Positions 43,700 through 53,638 of a stretch of DNA of 64,000 bases are shown piece after piece (position 1 is the stretch's first letter; the number at the start of each line of letters is the position of its first letter). The position numbers were made by a program, and so were the translations under genes. The DNA is from Ypsolopha sequella (taxonomy: Eukaryota; Arthropoda; Insecta; Lepidoptera; Ypsolophidae). A model generated the notes under the pieces. That model saw only the letters and a list, made by a program, of their open reading frames with translations, searched no databases and had not been told where the DNA came from. The DNA is taken from NCBI GenBank assembly GCA_934047225.1, contig OW203988.1, positions 8,156,229-8,220,228 on the forward strand, given 5' to 3'.

Positions 43700-44761
43700 T
43701 AGAGATGAAGCGGATATCCGGTTACTATCCGGTATCCGGCCTATCCGGCCATATTTTTGGTATCCGTTATCCGGCCGAATACCGGATACTTAACTCAGCA
43801 TACAAAAAGTCGTGTAAATCACAAAATAAATTGATTGTATCAATGATTGAATAATCTAAATTATAAAGATAAGCTTTACAGCAATTGTTGGGAATAAATG
43901 TTTGTGCTTTTCTTACACCAGCTTCTTTTGCTCTCACAATAAACCGGATGTAACCCAACAGGTATCTTTTAATAAAAACACATGGTCTAAGAATCATAAA
44001 AATACAAATAAAAATTTCTTTATTAACATAATTTCAACATGATAAATTTAACATAATTAATAATTTCTTTATTATACTGAACAACTTTTCCAAAGAAACA
44101 TACTTGGAGAAATGAAAAAATATTTTCATGTTTCCTTACTCATTTTGAAAACCTACTGGGTATTTTGAAAGGGCACTTGGCGGGCAGGTTCAATTTATTT
44201 TTTCAATATGTTACTTTGGGAAATGTTTTCAGTATGAACAGTAGATTACGTGGTTTCATTAAAATATACCTGTCCATTTATATAATAATAATAATATAAT
44301 AATAATAATATTGTTTATTTACAACAGGAAAAAACTTATAGCTATACATAAATAAATACACATTTTTATTTTTAAGGAAAAACTATACAATAATACCTTG
44401 GCACCTGAGCTAAACCGAAAGATCTGTATTCCAGGTGCCAATATATACAGTATACACCGCTGCAAGGAGACAAAAGATACATATTTATAAATTTCGTTAG
44501 GATCGGAAATTGTTTCGCGTTTGCAGATATGCATTTATTTGTATGATTGTGATTGTGATTTAAAAAATTCACAAATAATCTCGCCCAGTTGCACCCGCAC
44601 GCACCGGTGCGTAATATTTAGACTTGCTCAATTAGTGCGAAACGCATATCTTGAGCCGGATATTCGGCCGCCAGATATCTGGCTATCCGGCCTAGTGCTT
44701 CGCCGGATATCCGGTATCCAGTATCCGGTATCCGGCCAAATCACTATCCGTTTCATCTTTA
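43700..44761. mobile_element. hAT-like non-autonomous element with 8-bp target duplication
   Basis: Ends TAGAGATGAAGCGGATA and mirrored TAAAGATGAAACGGATA. The flanking 8-mers AAAAAAAC (43692-43699 and 44762-44769) are identical, the hallmark of hAT insertion. Both subterminal regions are filled with TATCCGG / CCGGATA repeats. There is no transposase domain; the 76- and 116-codon frames cover the CCGGATA repeats or AT-rich filler. Confidence 0.9.
44275..44345 (-). repeat. (ATA)n microsatellite, possible LINE tail
   Basis: Repeated AATAATAATAT precedes TTGTTTATTTACAACAGG. On the minus strand this reads as a UTR ending in an (ATT)n tail, suggesting a LINE 3' end inserted inside the hAT-like element. 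Confidence 0.45.
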
Positions 44762-45046
44762 AAAAAAACGTACGTTTACGTATTCCACATCTCTTAATAA
44801 TTAAACTCAGCGATTGGCCCTTCGGGAATACTTTCATTATAAACATAGAAAATAACTACATACATCATTAACAGCTAATGCTTAGTTTACACGGGTAGAG
44901 TAGGGAGTCGAGTGGGAAGGTTGAAAAATACCATTAACGTTAGGTTAATAAAATATTTTTTATATAAAATTCCATTTAAGGGTTTTTTATTTTTTGTATA
45001 TTGAATTTTAAATAAATATTAACACTTAATTAATGAAATGGTTTTA

Positions 45047-45090
45047 GGTGCTATATTTCGACCCCTCAATGGGGTCGTCATCAGGCGAAT
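45047..45090 (-). other. Hammerhead-like hairpin, minus strand
   Basis: On the minus strand: GC, CTGATGA (45084-45078), C, GACCCC, ATTGA, GGGGTC, GAAA (45059-45056), TATAGC. A perfect 6-bp stem II and intact CTGATGA and GAAA boxes. One extra base before stem II. Probably the end of a Penelope-like remnant. Confidence 0.5.
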
Positions 45091-45205
45091 AGAAAAAAAT
45101 TATTTGAAATGTTAGGTATTATAGGAATATATTTTTATTATGTAGGTATGATTTGGTCGGCCGCCTGGATTCGTGCTGGGGGCTCGATTAGTGATCATTG
45201 AACCT

Positions 45206-45460
45206 GCCCCTCTATCCTGTATCTTTAGTTGCCAACTGTACTAGGTGCCTATCATCAAAAATATAGCTAAAAACTGAACTTTCAAAATTGCCTTTAGTGG
45301 GTATTGAACTATTTACGAACTGTCTCGTCACTTCAAGTGCGAACACCTTAACAACAGGAACACATCCTTAGACAATCGGAATTCGATAGTATACGAGTAT
45401 TTATGTTTTTGATGATAGACACCCAGTCCAGATGGCAACTAAAGATACATCATAGGCCCT
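45206..45460 (-). mobile_element. M3 hairpin element, copy 2
   Basis: CCTGTATCTTTAGTTGCCAA to the mirrored end ATGTATCTTTAGTTGCCATC. The 67-codon frame of the other copies is interrupted here by about 20 extra bases (CCTTAACAACAGGAACAC region). Confidence 0.8.
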
Positions 45461-45463
45461 CAG

Positions 45464-45692
45464 CGGGCCTATTGTGTATCTCTAGTTGCCTTCTGGACTG
45501 GGTGTCTATCATCAAAAACAAAGATATACTATCGAATTCCGATGTCCTAAGGATATTTTCGCACTTGAAGTGACGACACAGATTGTTAATAGTTCAATAC
45601 CTACTAAAGGCAATTTTGAAATTTCAGTTTTTAGCTATGTTTTTGATGATAGGCACCTCGTGCAGTTGGCAACTAAAGATACAGAATAGGGG
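45464..45692 (+). mobile_element. M3 hairpin element, copy 3, with 67-codon open frame
   Basis: Head to head with copy 2. The frame 45486-45689 encodes a peptide with YTIEF, SSIPTKGNFE, YVFDD and LATKDTE, co-linear with the frame in 16899-17127. It begins at TTG. Confidence 0.8.
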
Positions 45693-45762
45693 GGCTGGTC
45701 CCTGGCCGCGTCTCCGGTATGGGTTCGAGCGGTTGATATTTGAATTTGATTTTTGAATTTTG

Positions 45763-46998
45763 TACACTTTTCAGTCACAGGCTCATAGGGACTTGGTCAT
45801 TTGAAAGCATAGACGAATACAGCCTTGTATTGTTTATGTTTGAAAGGCATTCATGGGGCCGAAGCCAACATTGAAGAGGCTTTTGGTACCATTTAATCTA
45901 AATGTGAGATGGCTGTATCCATGGAGGCCTCTCCCTCAATGTATCATTGAGATACACTAACGGACAGTCCCCTACAGTTGCCAAACTATTGTCAGGAAGG
46001 AAGCGACTTGGAGTGGGCTATGAGGATGGGACACAAATTTAAATATGGCAGATGGTGACTTGCTGCTTTATAACTATCGAGCAGGATAGCCGTTGTGGGC
46101 TATTTAGCCACCATGGGCTGGCTAGGGGGCAACACTATGTAAGCAGCTAAGGTTATCGAGAGGTGAGTCTGCGGGGCGCAAGATCCTTATACAGTCAAGT
46201 GCCCCCGGCGTTATGACAGTTTACACTTTCAACCTGGAGCATAGTTTCAGCTCTAGCATTTCCACTCTGGCCAGCTGGTTAAGGCAAGCGCAGAGGCAGG
46301 GGGTATGTTGCTGTGTGTATATGTGTGTGTAAGCGCATGTGTGATAGTGTCCCCTGGAGGTAGGGTCCGTGGTGTCGCCACTCACCATCGGCTCGCCACA
46401 AGCCGCCCTGCGGTGACTGATTGCACATTACAGAGGGCGATGGGGTCGTCACATCTCTACGCCTTTATTATTATTACATTTTATGTGCAAGCCAAATATA
46501 AATGATTGCAAGATGGTACTAAAAATTGCAACTGGGAATGTAGATGGTTAAAAATTAAAAGCGATAAAAGAAGACTAGTTGAATAAATAGATACGCTATT
46601 ACTCAACTACTAAATAGCCATAATGTAAACTTGGTTTTACATCTGCATTGATGGTATCCATTTTTTTGTTTACTACCTACACTTAACAAAACTTTTTGAA
46701 TATGTAAGACAACCCAGCTCAAGCAAAAGTTTTGAACTCTACCTCATCTTCAAAGAATTCGACATCAAGTTTCATTAAAAGTTCCAAGTCAAGCAAGATG
46801 CAATACCGGGCTCTGTTACTTTAACTTTTTTAATGATGGAACAAAACACGCTGAATAATTCCTTAGTTAAGGGCGTGTTAAGGAGTTTACCAAGTTCAGT
46901 GGAAGGTAATCCGTTGTGCCATAGACATAAGCGACATGCAGGTGGTCGAAGGTAACATAGTCGTACCACAAAATAACCACTTACTGAAGGATTACTCC
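45763..46998. other. Unidentified GC-richer segment (45.8-46.45 kb)
   Basis: 45840-46450 is clearly richer in G and C than its flanks, with no stop-free frame of note and no repeat partner in the window. TTTCCACTCTGGCCAGCTGG and AAGCGCAGAGGCAGGGGG suggest a transposon UTR, but the family is not recognised. 46460-46998 is AT-rich with nothing seen. Confidence 0.4.
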
Positions 46999-47172
46999 GC
47001 ATAACTAGCGAAAACAGGCGCACTCACACATAGACGCGTACGTTCACGACGACACAGTATAAGAACTGTGACGACGATCTCGGATGAAGTCGGTCGAATG
47101 CCAATACGAAATTCTGCCGACATCATCATACGTACGCGTCTATATGCATGTGTGCGTCTGTTTTCGCTCCGT
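46999..47172. mobile_element. Hairpin element, about 174 bp
   Basis: GCGAAAACAGGCGCACTCAC and ATAGACGCGTACG are mirrored by CGTACGCGTCTATATGCATG and GCGTCTGTTTTCGC. Confidence 0.78.
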
Positions 47173-47200
47173 CGTCGAGTCGGGCTTCTGGTAGTATCTA

Positions 47201-47739
47201 CACTGGTGGACATAAAAATCGACTCAAGCATTGTTGTCCTACATTCAAGGGAATAACCCAATCATACAAACATAAACATATGAAATATATATATCATTTT
47301 AAAGGTATAGGCCTCCACCTTTAAATAAATGCATTTTGGTTTAAAAGTATTCGCTATACAGGACGTGAAATTCATTTAATTAATTAAAAACTTATTAAGT
47401 CAATGAAGAACCGGCTGCAAGCAGTTATAACGGCTAGAGGGGGGAACACGAAGTCCTAATGTTAAATTAAAGAATAAATGAATGATTTTGTAAAAGAAGG
47501 TTTTTTTTTCTTAAATTTTTCGCTATTTGATTATTTCAATATTTATTAATTCATCACTTAAAAAAAAATTACAGCCTGTATAGCAAATACTTTGAGACAA
47601 AAATGCATTTAATCAAAGGTGGAGGCCTATACCTTTAAAATGATATGTTATATATTTCATATGTTTATGTTTGTATGATTGGGTTATTACCTTAAATGTA
47701 GAACAACAATGCTTGAGTCGATTTTTATGTACACCAGTG
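47201..47739. mobile_element. Tc1/mariner-type MITE, 539 bp
   Basis: CACTGGTGGACATAAAAATC and its mirror begin arms of about 165 bases (CAATCATACAAACATAAACA, GGTATAGGCCTCCACCTTT). TA flanks lie at 47199-47200 and 47740-47741. The minus-strand open frame through it is not a gene. Confidence 0.92.
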
Positions 47740-47759
47740 TATTTTGTGGTCGTACTAAC

Positions 47760-48205
47760 GTAGCTATTATGTACGTACGGACGCCAGCATGACAAGCTAC
47801 TGGCAGTTCTTATTGCGGCGTCATAGCCATTAAAATCGCTTACAAATAGGGAACTTGAACTGCAGGTGACTGTACGAACAGATTTTATGATCGCTAAAAA
47901 ATACACAGTGAAAAATATCGACATACGGGATCGTTGCGGCCTGAAAGAAGATGTAGTTACTAAAATAGAAAAAGGAATGCTTCGGTGGGTTTGGACATGT
48001 AGAGAGGATGAATGAAAGTAGAGTGACGAAAGAAATTTGGAATGTACACTTGTACAGCTCGACCAGACAGCCCTAGAAGAACGTATGCTGACCAAATTGG
48101 CGACATACTGAAGTAGGGCCATGTCAAAAGTACCCGGAACAGAAGAGTTTGTATGACTAGATTGATGAATTGGAAGAGGTGAAAGAGGTGTGTCTGGATC
48201 GTAGC
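47760..48205 (+). pseudogene. RTE-type LINE reverse transcriptase C-terminal remnant
   Basis: From about 47915 the plus strand encodes RCGLKEDVVTKIEKGMLRW, then after a one-base shift FGHVERMNESRVTKEIW, then a decayed RTYADQIGDILK and STRNRR-VC-M-RLMN. This order is the post-RT tail of RTE-group LINEs. It lacks the RT catalytic core and its 3' end. Confidence 0.8.
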
Positions 48206-49316
48206 AGTATTTAATATACGTAGCTTTAAAATTTTTAGTACCTAGCCCGTTTCATCAAATAAGGTATCACCAATTGCTGCAACGAATTTCGCATTAAAAC
48301 TTTTTATTTACCAGACAATAATGAACAGTTTATTTTTTTATATACTAAAATTTATATGCTACATAAGTTTAAACAAAGTTTTCTTGTTTCTTTCTTTTCA
48401 AAAATCGTTAGTGACGTCTTTCTATAGGCATTCATCGCCAGGAATTACTATTTCCTATGTAACTTCCAACAGTAGAAAAGTAAATTATAAAAATCCTTAA
48501 ATGACAATAACTTATTTTTCCGAGAACTGATGTTAATGAAACAAAGCCTTTATTCTAATCCAAATTAAGCTCTGTCCACATGTGAAAATAACATGGAAAT
48601 CCGTTCAGTAGTTTCGGAGATGTGCACGAACAAACAGACAGACAGAAAAGAAATCTAAAAAATCTCTGATTTGTGTTCTATTAAGTACTCTTTTTTAGTC
48701 ACCACCTTTCTATTTTCATTGCTTTTCTTCAATGTACAGACACACCGGGTTCTACTGTTTTATTATATGCATTGATTGAATTGATAACAATTTTATTATA
48801 AAGTCTTTGTTTTTCGTTTTCGATCGCCTTATTTTCGGTAAAAAGAACTTTTTCTTTGTTACTGGTGTTATATTTTGCGTCGGTACTTGTATTTTAGCAA
48901 ATTATGTTTGTTAATTGTGTATTTCTATAAATGATTTATACAAATATAGCGATCTTACCGTCATGATTTTTAACTCACTCAGTACCCTTTGTAAGTAACT
49001 GTTTAGTAACACAGAATAACCCTCTAAAAGAGAGTATACATAATTACATTTTCCGCTAAATAAGATGGTCAGATTACGTAGCAGCCGATAATAATGACCT
49101 ATAAGAGCAGACATTATAAAATCTTGACTCCTTTAAAAACTTTCCTGAAACGGAAAGTTTTTTTAATGGTACAGAAATTATACAGGTTTCAGGTACCTAG
49201 TAATTATTTATTTACTTTAAACTTGATCATAAAGCTCAAACAGGGGCAACTTTTGATCAAGGTCAAAGATTTAAGGTTTTCTGTCACACTCATCATAAAC
49301 ATCAGTATTCATTATA
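48206..49316. other. AT-rich DNA with a dispersed scrap
   Basis: ATCCGTTCAGTAGTTTCGGA and ACAAACAGACAGACAG (48598-48650) belong to a repeat widespread in insects. Otherwise nothing was recognised. Confidence 0.45.
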
Positions 49317-49522
49317 CAGAGTGGAAAAAATTTAAGGGCCCTGGAGTTTATTTTTATTTTTAGTTGGTTCGATTTCCGGGTGAGACAAACGAATTTTAGA
49401 AGATCTTTAAATGCAGTTTTGTTTCTTTAAAAAAATAAAGGAATGTTTCCTTTCAGTAAAATGAGCTAACTAAAGGATTTAAGGTAGTTCCCCTCCAGGG
49501 CCCTTGAATTTTTTCCAACCTG
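49317..49522. mobile_element. TA-flanked MITE, 206 bp
   Basis: CAGAGTGGAAAAAATTTAAG plus GGCCCTGGAG is mirrored by CTCCAGGGCCCTTGAATTTT and CCAACCTG. TA flanks lie at 49315-49316 and 49523-49524. Confidence 0.88.
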
Positions 49523-50008
49523 TATATTATATAAATTTTGGTTTTTCCCTGTCGATTTCCTACTTTCGTCTACCCACACTAAGTACGTTATATTATAAAG
49601 TGGAAGTGTTTGTTAGTTTGTGAGTTTAGATGAGGGAGATAATCTCCGGAACTACTGATCAGATTTTGAAAATTCATTCACTAACAAAAAGCTATCTATG
49701 TTATCCCTTAGTGCTATCATTTGTTTAGGAGCATTGCCATTATGCACGCGGATAATCTCTGCTACTAGGTATATTGAACCGATTTAAAAAATTCTTTTAC
49801 TCTTGTTAGACTCTACTTGCACATAGGTAATAGTTTTTTTTCCTGGGAGTGAGCAGCATACTAATCATCATTAATAACTACGGAACCGATTTTGAAAATT
49901 CTTTGACTGTTGTAATAGTTAGACTCTTTACTTGGTCCTTGGAATTGACATAGGCTTTATTACTATTATATAATTTACATAGTTTATTCCCTGTGGCAGC
50001 AGACATAT
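49523..50008. other. Dispersed repeat fragments
   Basis: GGAACTACTGATCAGATTTT and AACCGATTTAAAAAATTCTT (49649-49795), and GGAACCGATTTTGAAAATTC (49882), are imperfect repeats of one another, typical of a widespread insect repeat. No gene was seen. Confidence 0.5.
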
Positions 50009-50433
50009 TTAAGGCGCTACAGAAAAAAAATCTACTCTTTTAGAACGTGCATATCTACTTCAGTAAATAATGTATTGTTTTGATAAAATAGTATATTATT
50101 TTTGGGATCTTTTTCTGGGGATCTGTTAAAACAGAAACGCGATTGGAGAAATTCGGCTCGATAGAAATATTTATTGAAATAAGGTCTTTTTCGACACCAA
50201 TTCTCCTGGTTTGACAATTCAGAATGACATATAGACTGCAATTATATTTTATTAAATGCGTTTTAACAATATCTAGGACCTGGTTAAACGAAATTTTGAT
50301 AGCAACTTTAGTACATTTTATATTAATAAAAAACCGACTTTTTGCTACTTTTCCACGAATCCGTCCCTCTCGCACTGAGGGTTTTTTCGTATATGGAGTA
50401 ACAGGGACGCTTAACTTTTACATATCGCCTTAA
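50009..50433 (-). mobile_element. TTAAGGC family A, copy 2
   Basis: TTAAGGCGCTACAG to ATCGCCTTAA, opposite in orientation to 9279-9692 and close to it in sequence. The minus-strand 106-codon frame matches the other copies over KTHLIKYNC and QTRR...ISINISIE, but begins without a common ATG. Confidence 0.82.
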
Positions 50434-50782
50434 CAAGGTAGCCCTGACTCTACGCAGACGAAGTCATGGGCAAAAATCAGTATTATTATGATTAAACAAT
50501 TAAAACAATTAATCATTTCACTGCCTGGGGCTTTGAGATAATTGCAATTTTTGTAACACCGCCTCTCCTGCCCTAGAAATAAAGTATCTCAATTAAAATG
50601 TTAGTTTCAATTTGCAGTATCGTTTAGTTTAAAACAGTAATTTCGCTGCATAAAACAATTAACCGATCCTATTACCAACCTCTCTTAGTAATTGAATAGG
50701 TAGATGCTTTGCAGAGAAGGCTTTCTAATTAGAATTTGCTGCCGAGGCTACTTTCTAAACTGTACATGTCAAGTTAATTTTT
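50434..50782. other. Non-coding DNA
   Basis: No feature was recognised. Confidence 0.45.
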
Positions 50783-51151
50783 AATATTAAATAAAACTTC
50801 TTGGTACTCAGTTCCACAAATATAATAATGTTTAATTACCTTTTAAGTTGCTACCGGTTTCGTCGTTTTACGACATCATCAGGCACTGTATTTGAGGTGT
50901 TAATAATACATTTTTGAATCCATTTTTTAAAAACCACGAATATTATGACACAAATCCATTTTTTAAAAACCACGAATATTATGACACATAATATTCGTGG
51001 TTTTTAAAAAATGGATTCAAAAATGTATTATTAACACCTCAAATACAGTGCCTGATGATGTCGTAAAACGACGAAACCGGTAGCAACTTAAAAGGTAATT
51101 AAACATTATCATATTTGTGGAACCGAGTACCAAGAAGTTTTATTTAATATT
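50783..51151. repeat. 369-bp palindrome with two hammerhead-like cores
   Basis: The arms begin AATATTAAATAAAACTTCTT and pair through to ACGAATATTATGACAC; a 35-base piece next to the dyad is tandemly duplicated on the left arm only. Plus strand: CTGATGA (51052-51058), T, GTCGT, AAA, ACGAC, GAAA (51073-51076), CCGG, TAGC. The minus-strand copy occupies 50850-50884. CCGG between GAAA and TA is self-complementary, as in hammerheads whose stem III forms between two molecules. Confidence 0.78.
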
Positions 51152-51353
51152 GCAAGATGTCGTTCCATCAAGAAGCAACAACATTCACCGTCAACTATTA
51201 ATTTTTAATGTTAATATTTTTTGATAACCAAATTCACAAAGAGCTTAATTTTTTAGCGCAAGCAAAATACCGAAAAGATAAACAAAAGGTTCAAGACACA
51301 TGCTAAAATTTAGGAGTAAAGCACAATAAAGTGGAAAAGCCTGATATAAAAGG

Positions 51354-51569
51354 TATAACAGAAAGGTGTAGCCATATTTGAAGAGCTTATTCAGTCAATG
51401 GTATAGAACAACTTTTACTATGGAGCCAACCCTGAAATCTCAAAAAAAAAATCTGCCCTTCCATACATTTCAGCCGAGCGGCATTGCATTTTTCTATAAA
51501 CAAAAAAAATATATATATATACCATTGACTGAATAAGCTCTTCAAATATGGTTACACCTTTCTGTTACA
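51354..51569. mobile_element. Hairpin element, 216 bp
   Basis: TAACAGAAAGGTGTAGCCAT and TGAAGAGCTTATTCAGTCAA are mirrored by TTGACTGAATAAGCTCTTCA and ACACCTTTCTGTTA. Confidence 0.88.
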
Positions 51570-51796
51570 CGTTGTATATGTAATGAAGTCTTCGTAACAG
51601 TATGAGATAGGGATACGATGCTCAAACTAGTAAGAGAAAAACCTGGGCCAAAAAAAATAAAACCAAACAGTGCGTTCAAAATGGCGGCCAAAAGTTAAAT
51701 GTGCTCTGATCGGGATGAAAATTTACATAAGTGTATTTTGAAGGTCATTAAAGCAAGTTGAAGAGGAAGTTAATATCTATTTGTTTATTGATTGCG

Positions 51797-52331
51797 TATC
51801 TATACTGTGCCCAATCTATACTGTGCCCAATCTATACTGTGCCCAATCTATACTGTGCCCAATATATACTGTGCCCAATCTATACTGTGCCCAATCTATA
51901 CTGTGCCCAATCTATACTGTGCCCAATCTATACTGTGCCCAATCTATACTGTGCCCAATCTATACTGTGCCCAATCTATACTGTGCCCAATATATACTGT
52001 GCCCAATCTATACTGTGCCCAATCTATACTGTGCCCAATATATACTGTGCCCAATATATACTGTGCCCAATCTATACTGTGCCCAATCTATACTGTGCCC
52101 AATCTATACTGTGCCCAATCTATACTGTGCCCAATATATACTGTGCCCAATATATACTGTGCCCAATCTATACTGTGCCCAATCTATACTGTGCCCAATC
52201 TATACTGTGCCCAATATATACTGTGCCCAATCTATACTGTGCCCAATCTATACTGTGCCCAATCTATACTGTGCCCGATGTATACTGTGCCCAATATATA
52301 CTGTGCCCAATCTATACTGTGCCCAATATAT
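51797..52331 (+). repeat. Tandem array, 16 bp x about 33
   Basis: The unit TATACTGTGCCCAATC (or ...CAATA) repeats without gap, with one CCCGATG variant near 52275. One extra unit with the leader GCGTATC lies at 52345-52367, and the same GCGTATC leader precedes the first unit. The unit has no plus-strand stop, which creates three overlapping long open frames that are not genes. Confidence 0.98.
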
Positions 52332-53055
52332 GAAAATCTTTAAGCGTATCTATACTGTGCCCAATATGCTGTGTGAAGGATCGCAACCGCAGTCTCAGTT
52401 TGAACCTGGAATCGGGATTGGATTTCTTTTTGTCTATTTTTGGGAAATCCGTAACAGAAAAAAAAAAAAAAAAATCATATTATGGTTCTTAGTTATATCA
52501 ACCAAATTTTTACGTAAATAAATAAATTACTTGCTTAAGGCGTATGACCAAGCTAAATAAGCAACTTGATGTGTGTCGGTACAAATATCAACGGAAACGA
52601 CATTGAAATAATGTTCATTTCAGCGTGCCTTGAAAGGTGGCTGTTACGACAACCACTGCGTCTCCGGCTTGCGCAAAATAGGAGAAAAAAATACTTTTCA
52701 CATGGACGCCATGAACGGAAAAAAAAATTTGAATTTAAATTTTTTAGATCTTAAAATTTCCTATAATTTGGTGAAATAATAGGAATTAAAATCACTTTAG
52801 GCGTTTGGAAGGAGTAAGAGAATTCTTGTGTTAATCATGTGAAACTTTCGATGACTTTCGATTTTTTTTTGTCAAAACTTACAATAGGAAAACAGTTTAT
52901 GAAACTTAAAATTTATTTTTGACTCTATAATGCCTATCATATGTTTTTATGAAAGTTTTGGACCACCCGTGTGGGAGGAGCAGGCCTTCAAAGACAGATC
53001 CAATTTGCAGTTGGCGTATCCATTCGCCTTACTTTCAAACATGTCTCAAGGGAAG

Positions 53056-53258
53056 ATTAACATTATATCATTGCAGTATAGAAACGCAGAAAGAAAAGTA
53101 AAATCTGGATGTGAGGAGCTCTGAACCGGGATACGAACCCAGGACCTCTCGCTTACCTGGAGTACATCCAAATTTACTGCATTCCGGTTCAGAGCTCCGC
53201 ACATCAAGGTTTACTTTTCTTGCTGCGTTTCTATACTGCAATGATATAATGTTAATGT
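53056..53258. repeat. Hairpin element with internal tRNA-like B-box
   Basis: TTAACATTATATCATTGCAG and TATAGAAACGCAG are mirrored at 53221-53256; GGAGCTCTGAACCGG and CCGGTTCAGAGCTCC are also inverted. On the minus strand, GTCCTGGGTTCGTATCCCGG resembles a tRNA T-arm, so the element may have captured a tRNA or SINE head. Confidence 0.7.
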
Positions 53259-53638
53259 ATATCTCCTTGCGATGGATAAATCGCCAAGTGTTCAAAAATA
53301 GAAATTTATTTCTATCATAGTATCGGAAGAGCGTTAATTTACATTGGACCCAATGTAAGGTCAGTGACCCGCTTCAACCTTACAATATTAATTAGGGCGG
53401 GTTTGATGCCTTATGGGGGAGGGGGATCATAGGTGCGAAAAAAAAACACAATTTGAATTCATGACCTTCAAAATACAATCATATAAATTTTCATCTTGAT
53501 CGTAGCACATTTACTTTTGGCCGCCTTGTAGAACGCACCGTTCTGTTTTTGTTTGACCCAGGTTTTTCTCTTACAATATTTTAATTAAAAAATTAGTTTG
53601 AACATCATATCCCTATCTCTTATTGTTACGAAGATATT

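Larger units (their letters stand above)
45148..45762 (+). repeat. LINE-X 3' end interrupted by two M3 elements
   Basis: GATTTGGTCGGCCGCCTGGA to ATTGAACCT (45148-45204), then two M3 copies, then CTGGTCCCTGGCCGCGTCTC to TTTTTGAATTTTG (45697-45762). Compare the uninterrupted version at 56112-56436. Confidence 0.8.
51585..53638. repeat. 2.05-kb structure with about 170-bp inverted ends
   Basis: Left: CTTCGTAACAGTATGAGATA, GAGAAAAACCTGGGCCAAA, GGCGGCCAAAAGTTAAATGT, TATTTTGAAGGTCAT. The right end, 53460-53638, is the same in reverse. It encloses the 16-bp tandem array and a hairpin with a tRNA-like motif. No transposase. Confidence 0.7.

Noticed and set aside
44521..44871. 116-codon open frame and its opposite-strand shadow
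   Set aside because: Both run through the CCGGATA repeats of the hAT-like element.
8316..51090. Calling the CTGATGA hairpins canonical hammerhead ribozymes
   Set aside because: Each has an extra base between CUGAUGA and stem II, and convincing stem I pairing was found only at 8316-8360, so they are described as hammerhead-like.
51797..52331. CRISPR-like array
   Set aside because: Repeats are directly adjacent with no unique spacers. The same applies to 3250-3334 and 18659-18832.
51758..52521. Three overlapping plus-strand open frames of 183-246 codons
   Set aside because: They exist only because the 16-bp unit has no plus-strand stop; all three encode the same cyclic 16-residue repeat and share no start context.
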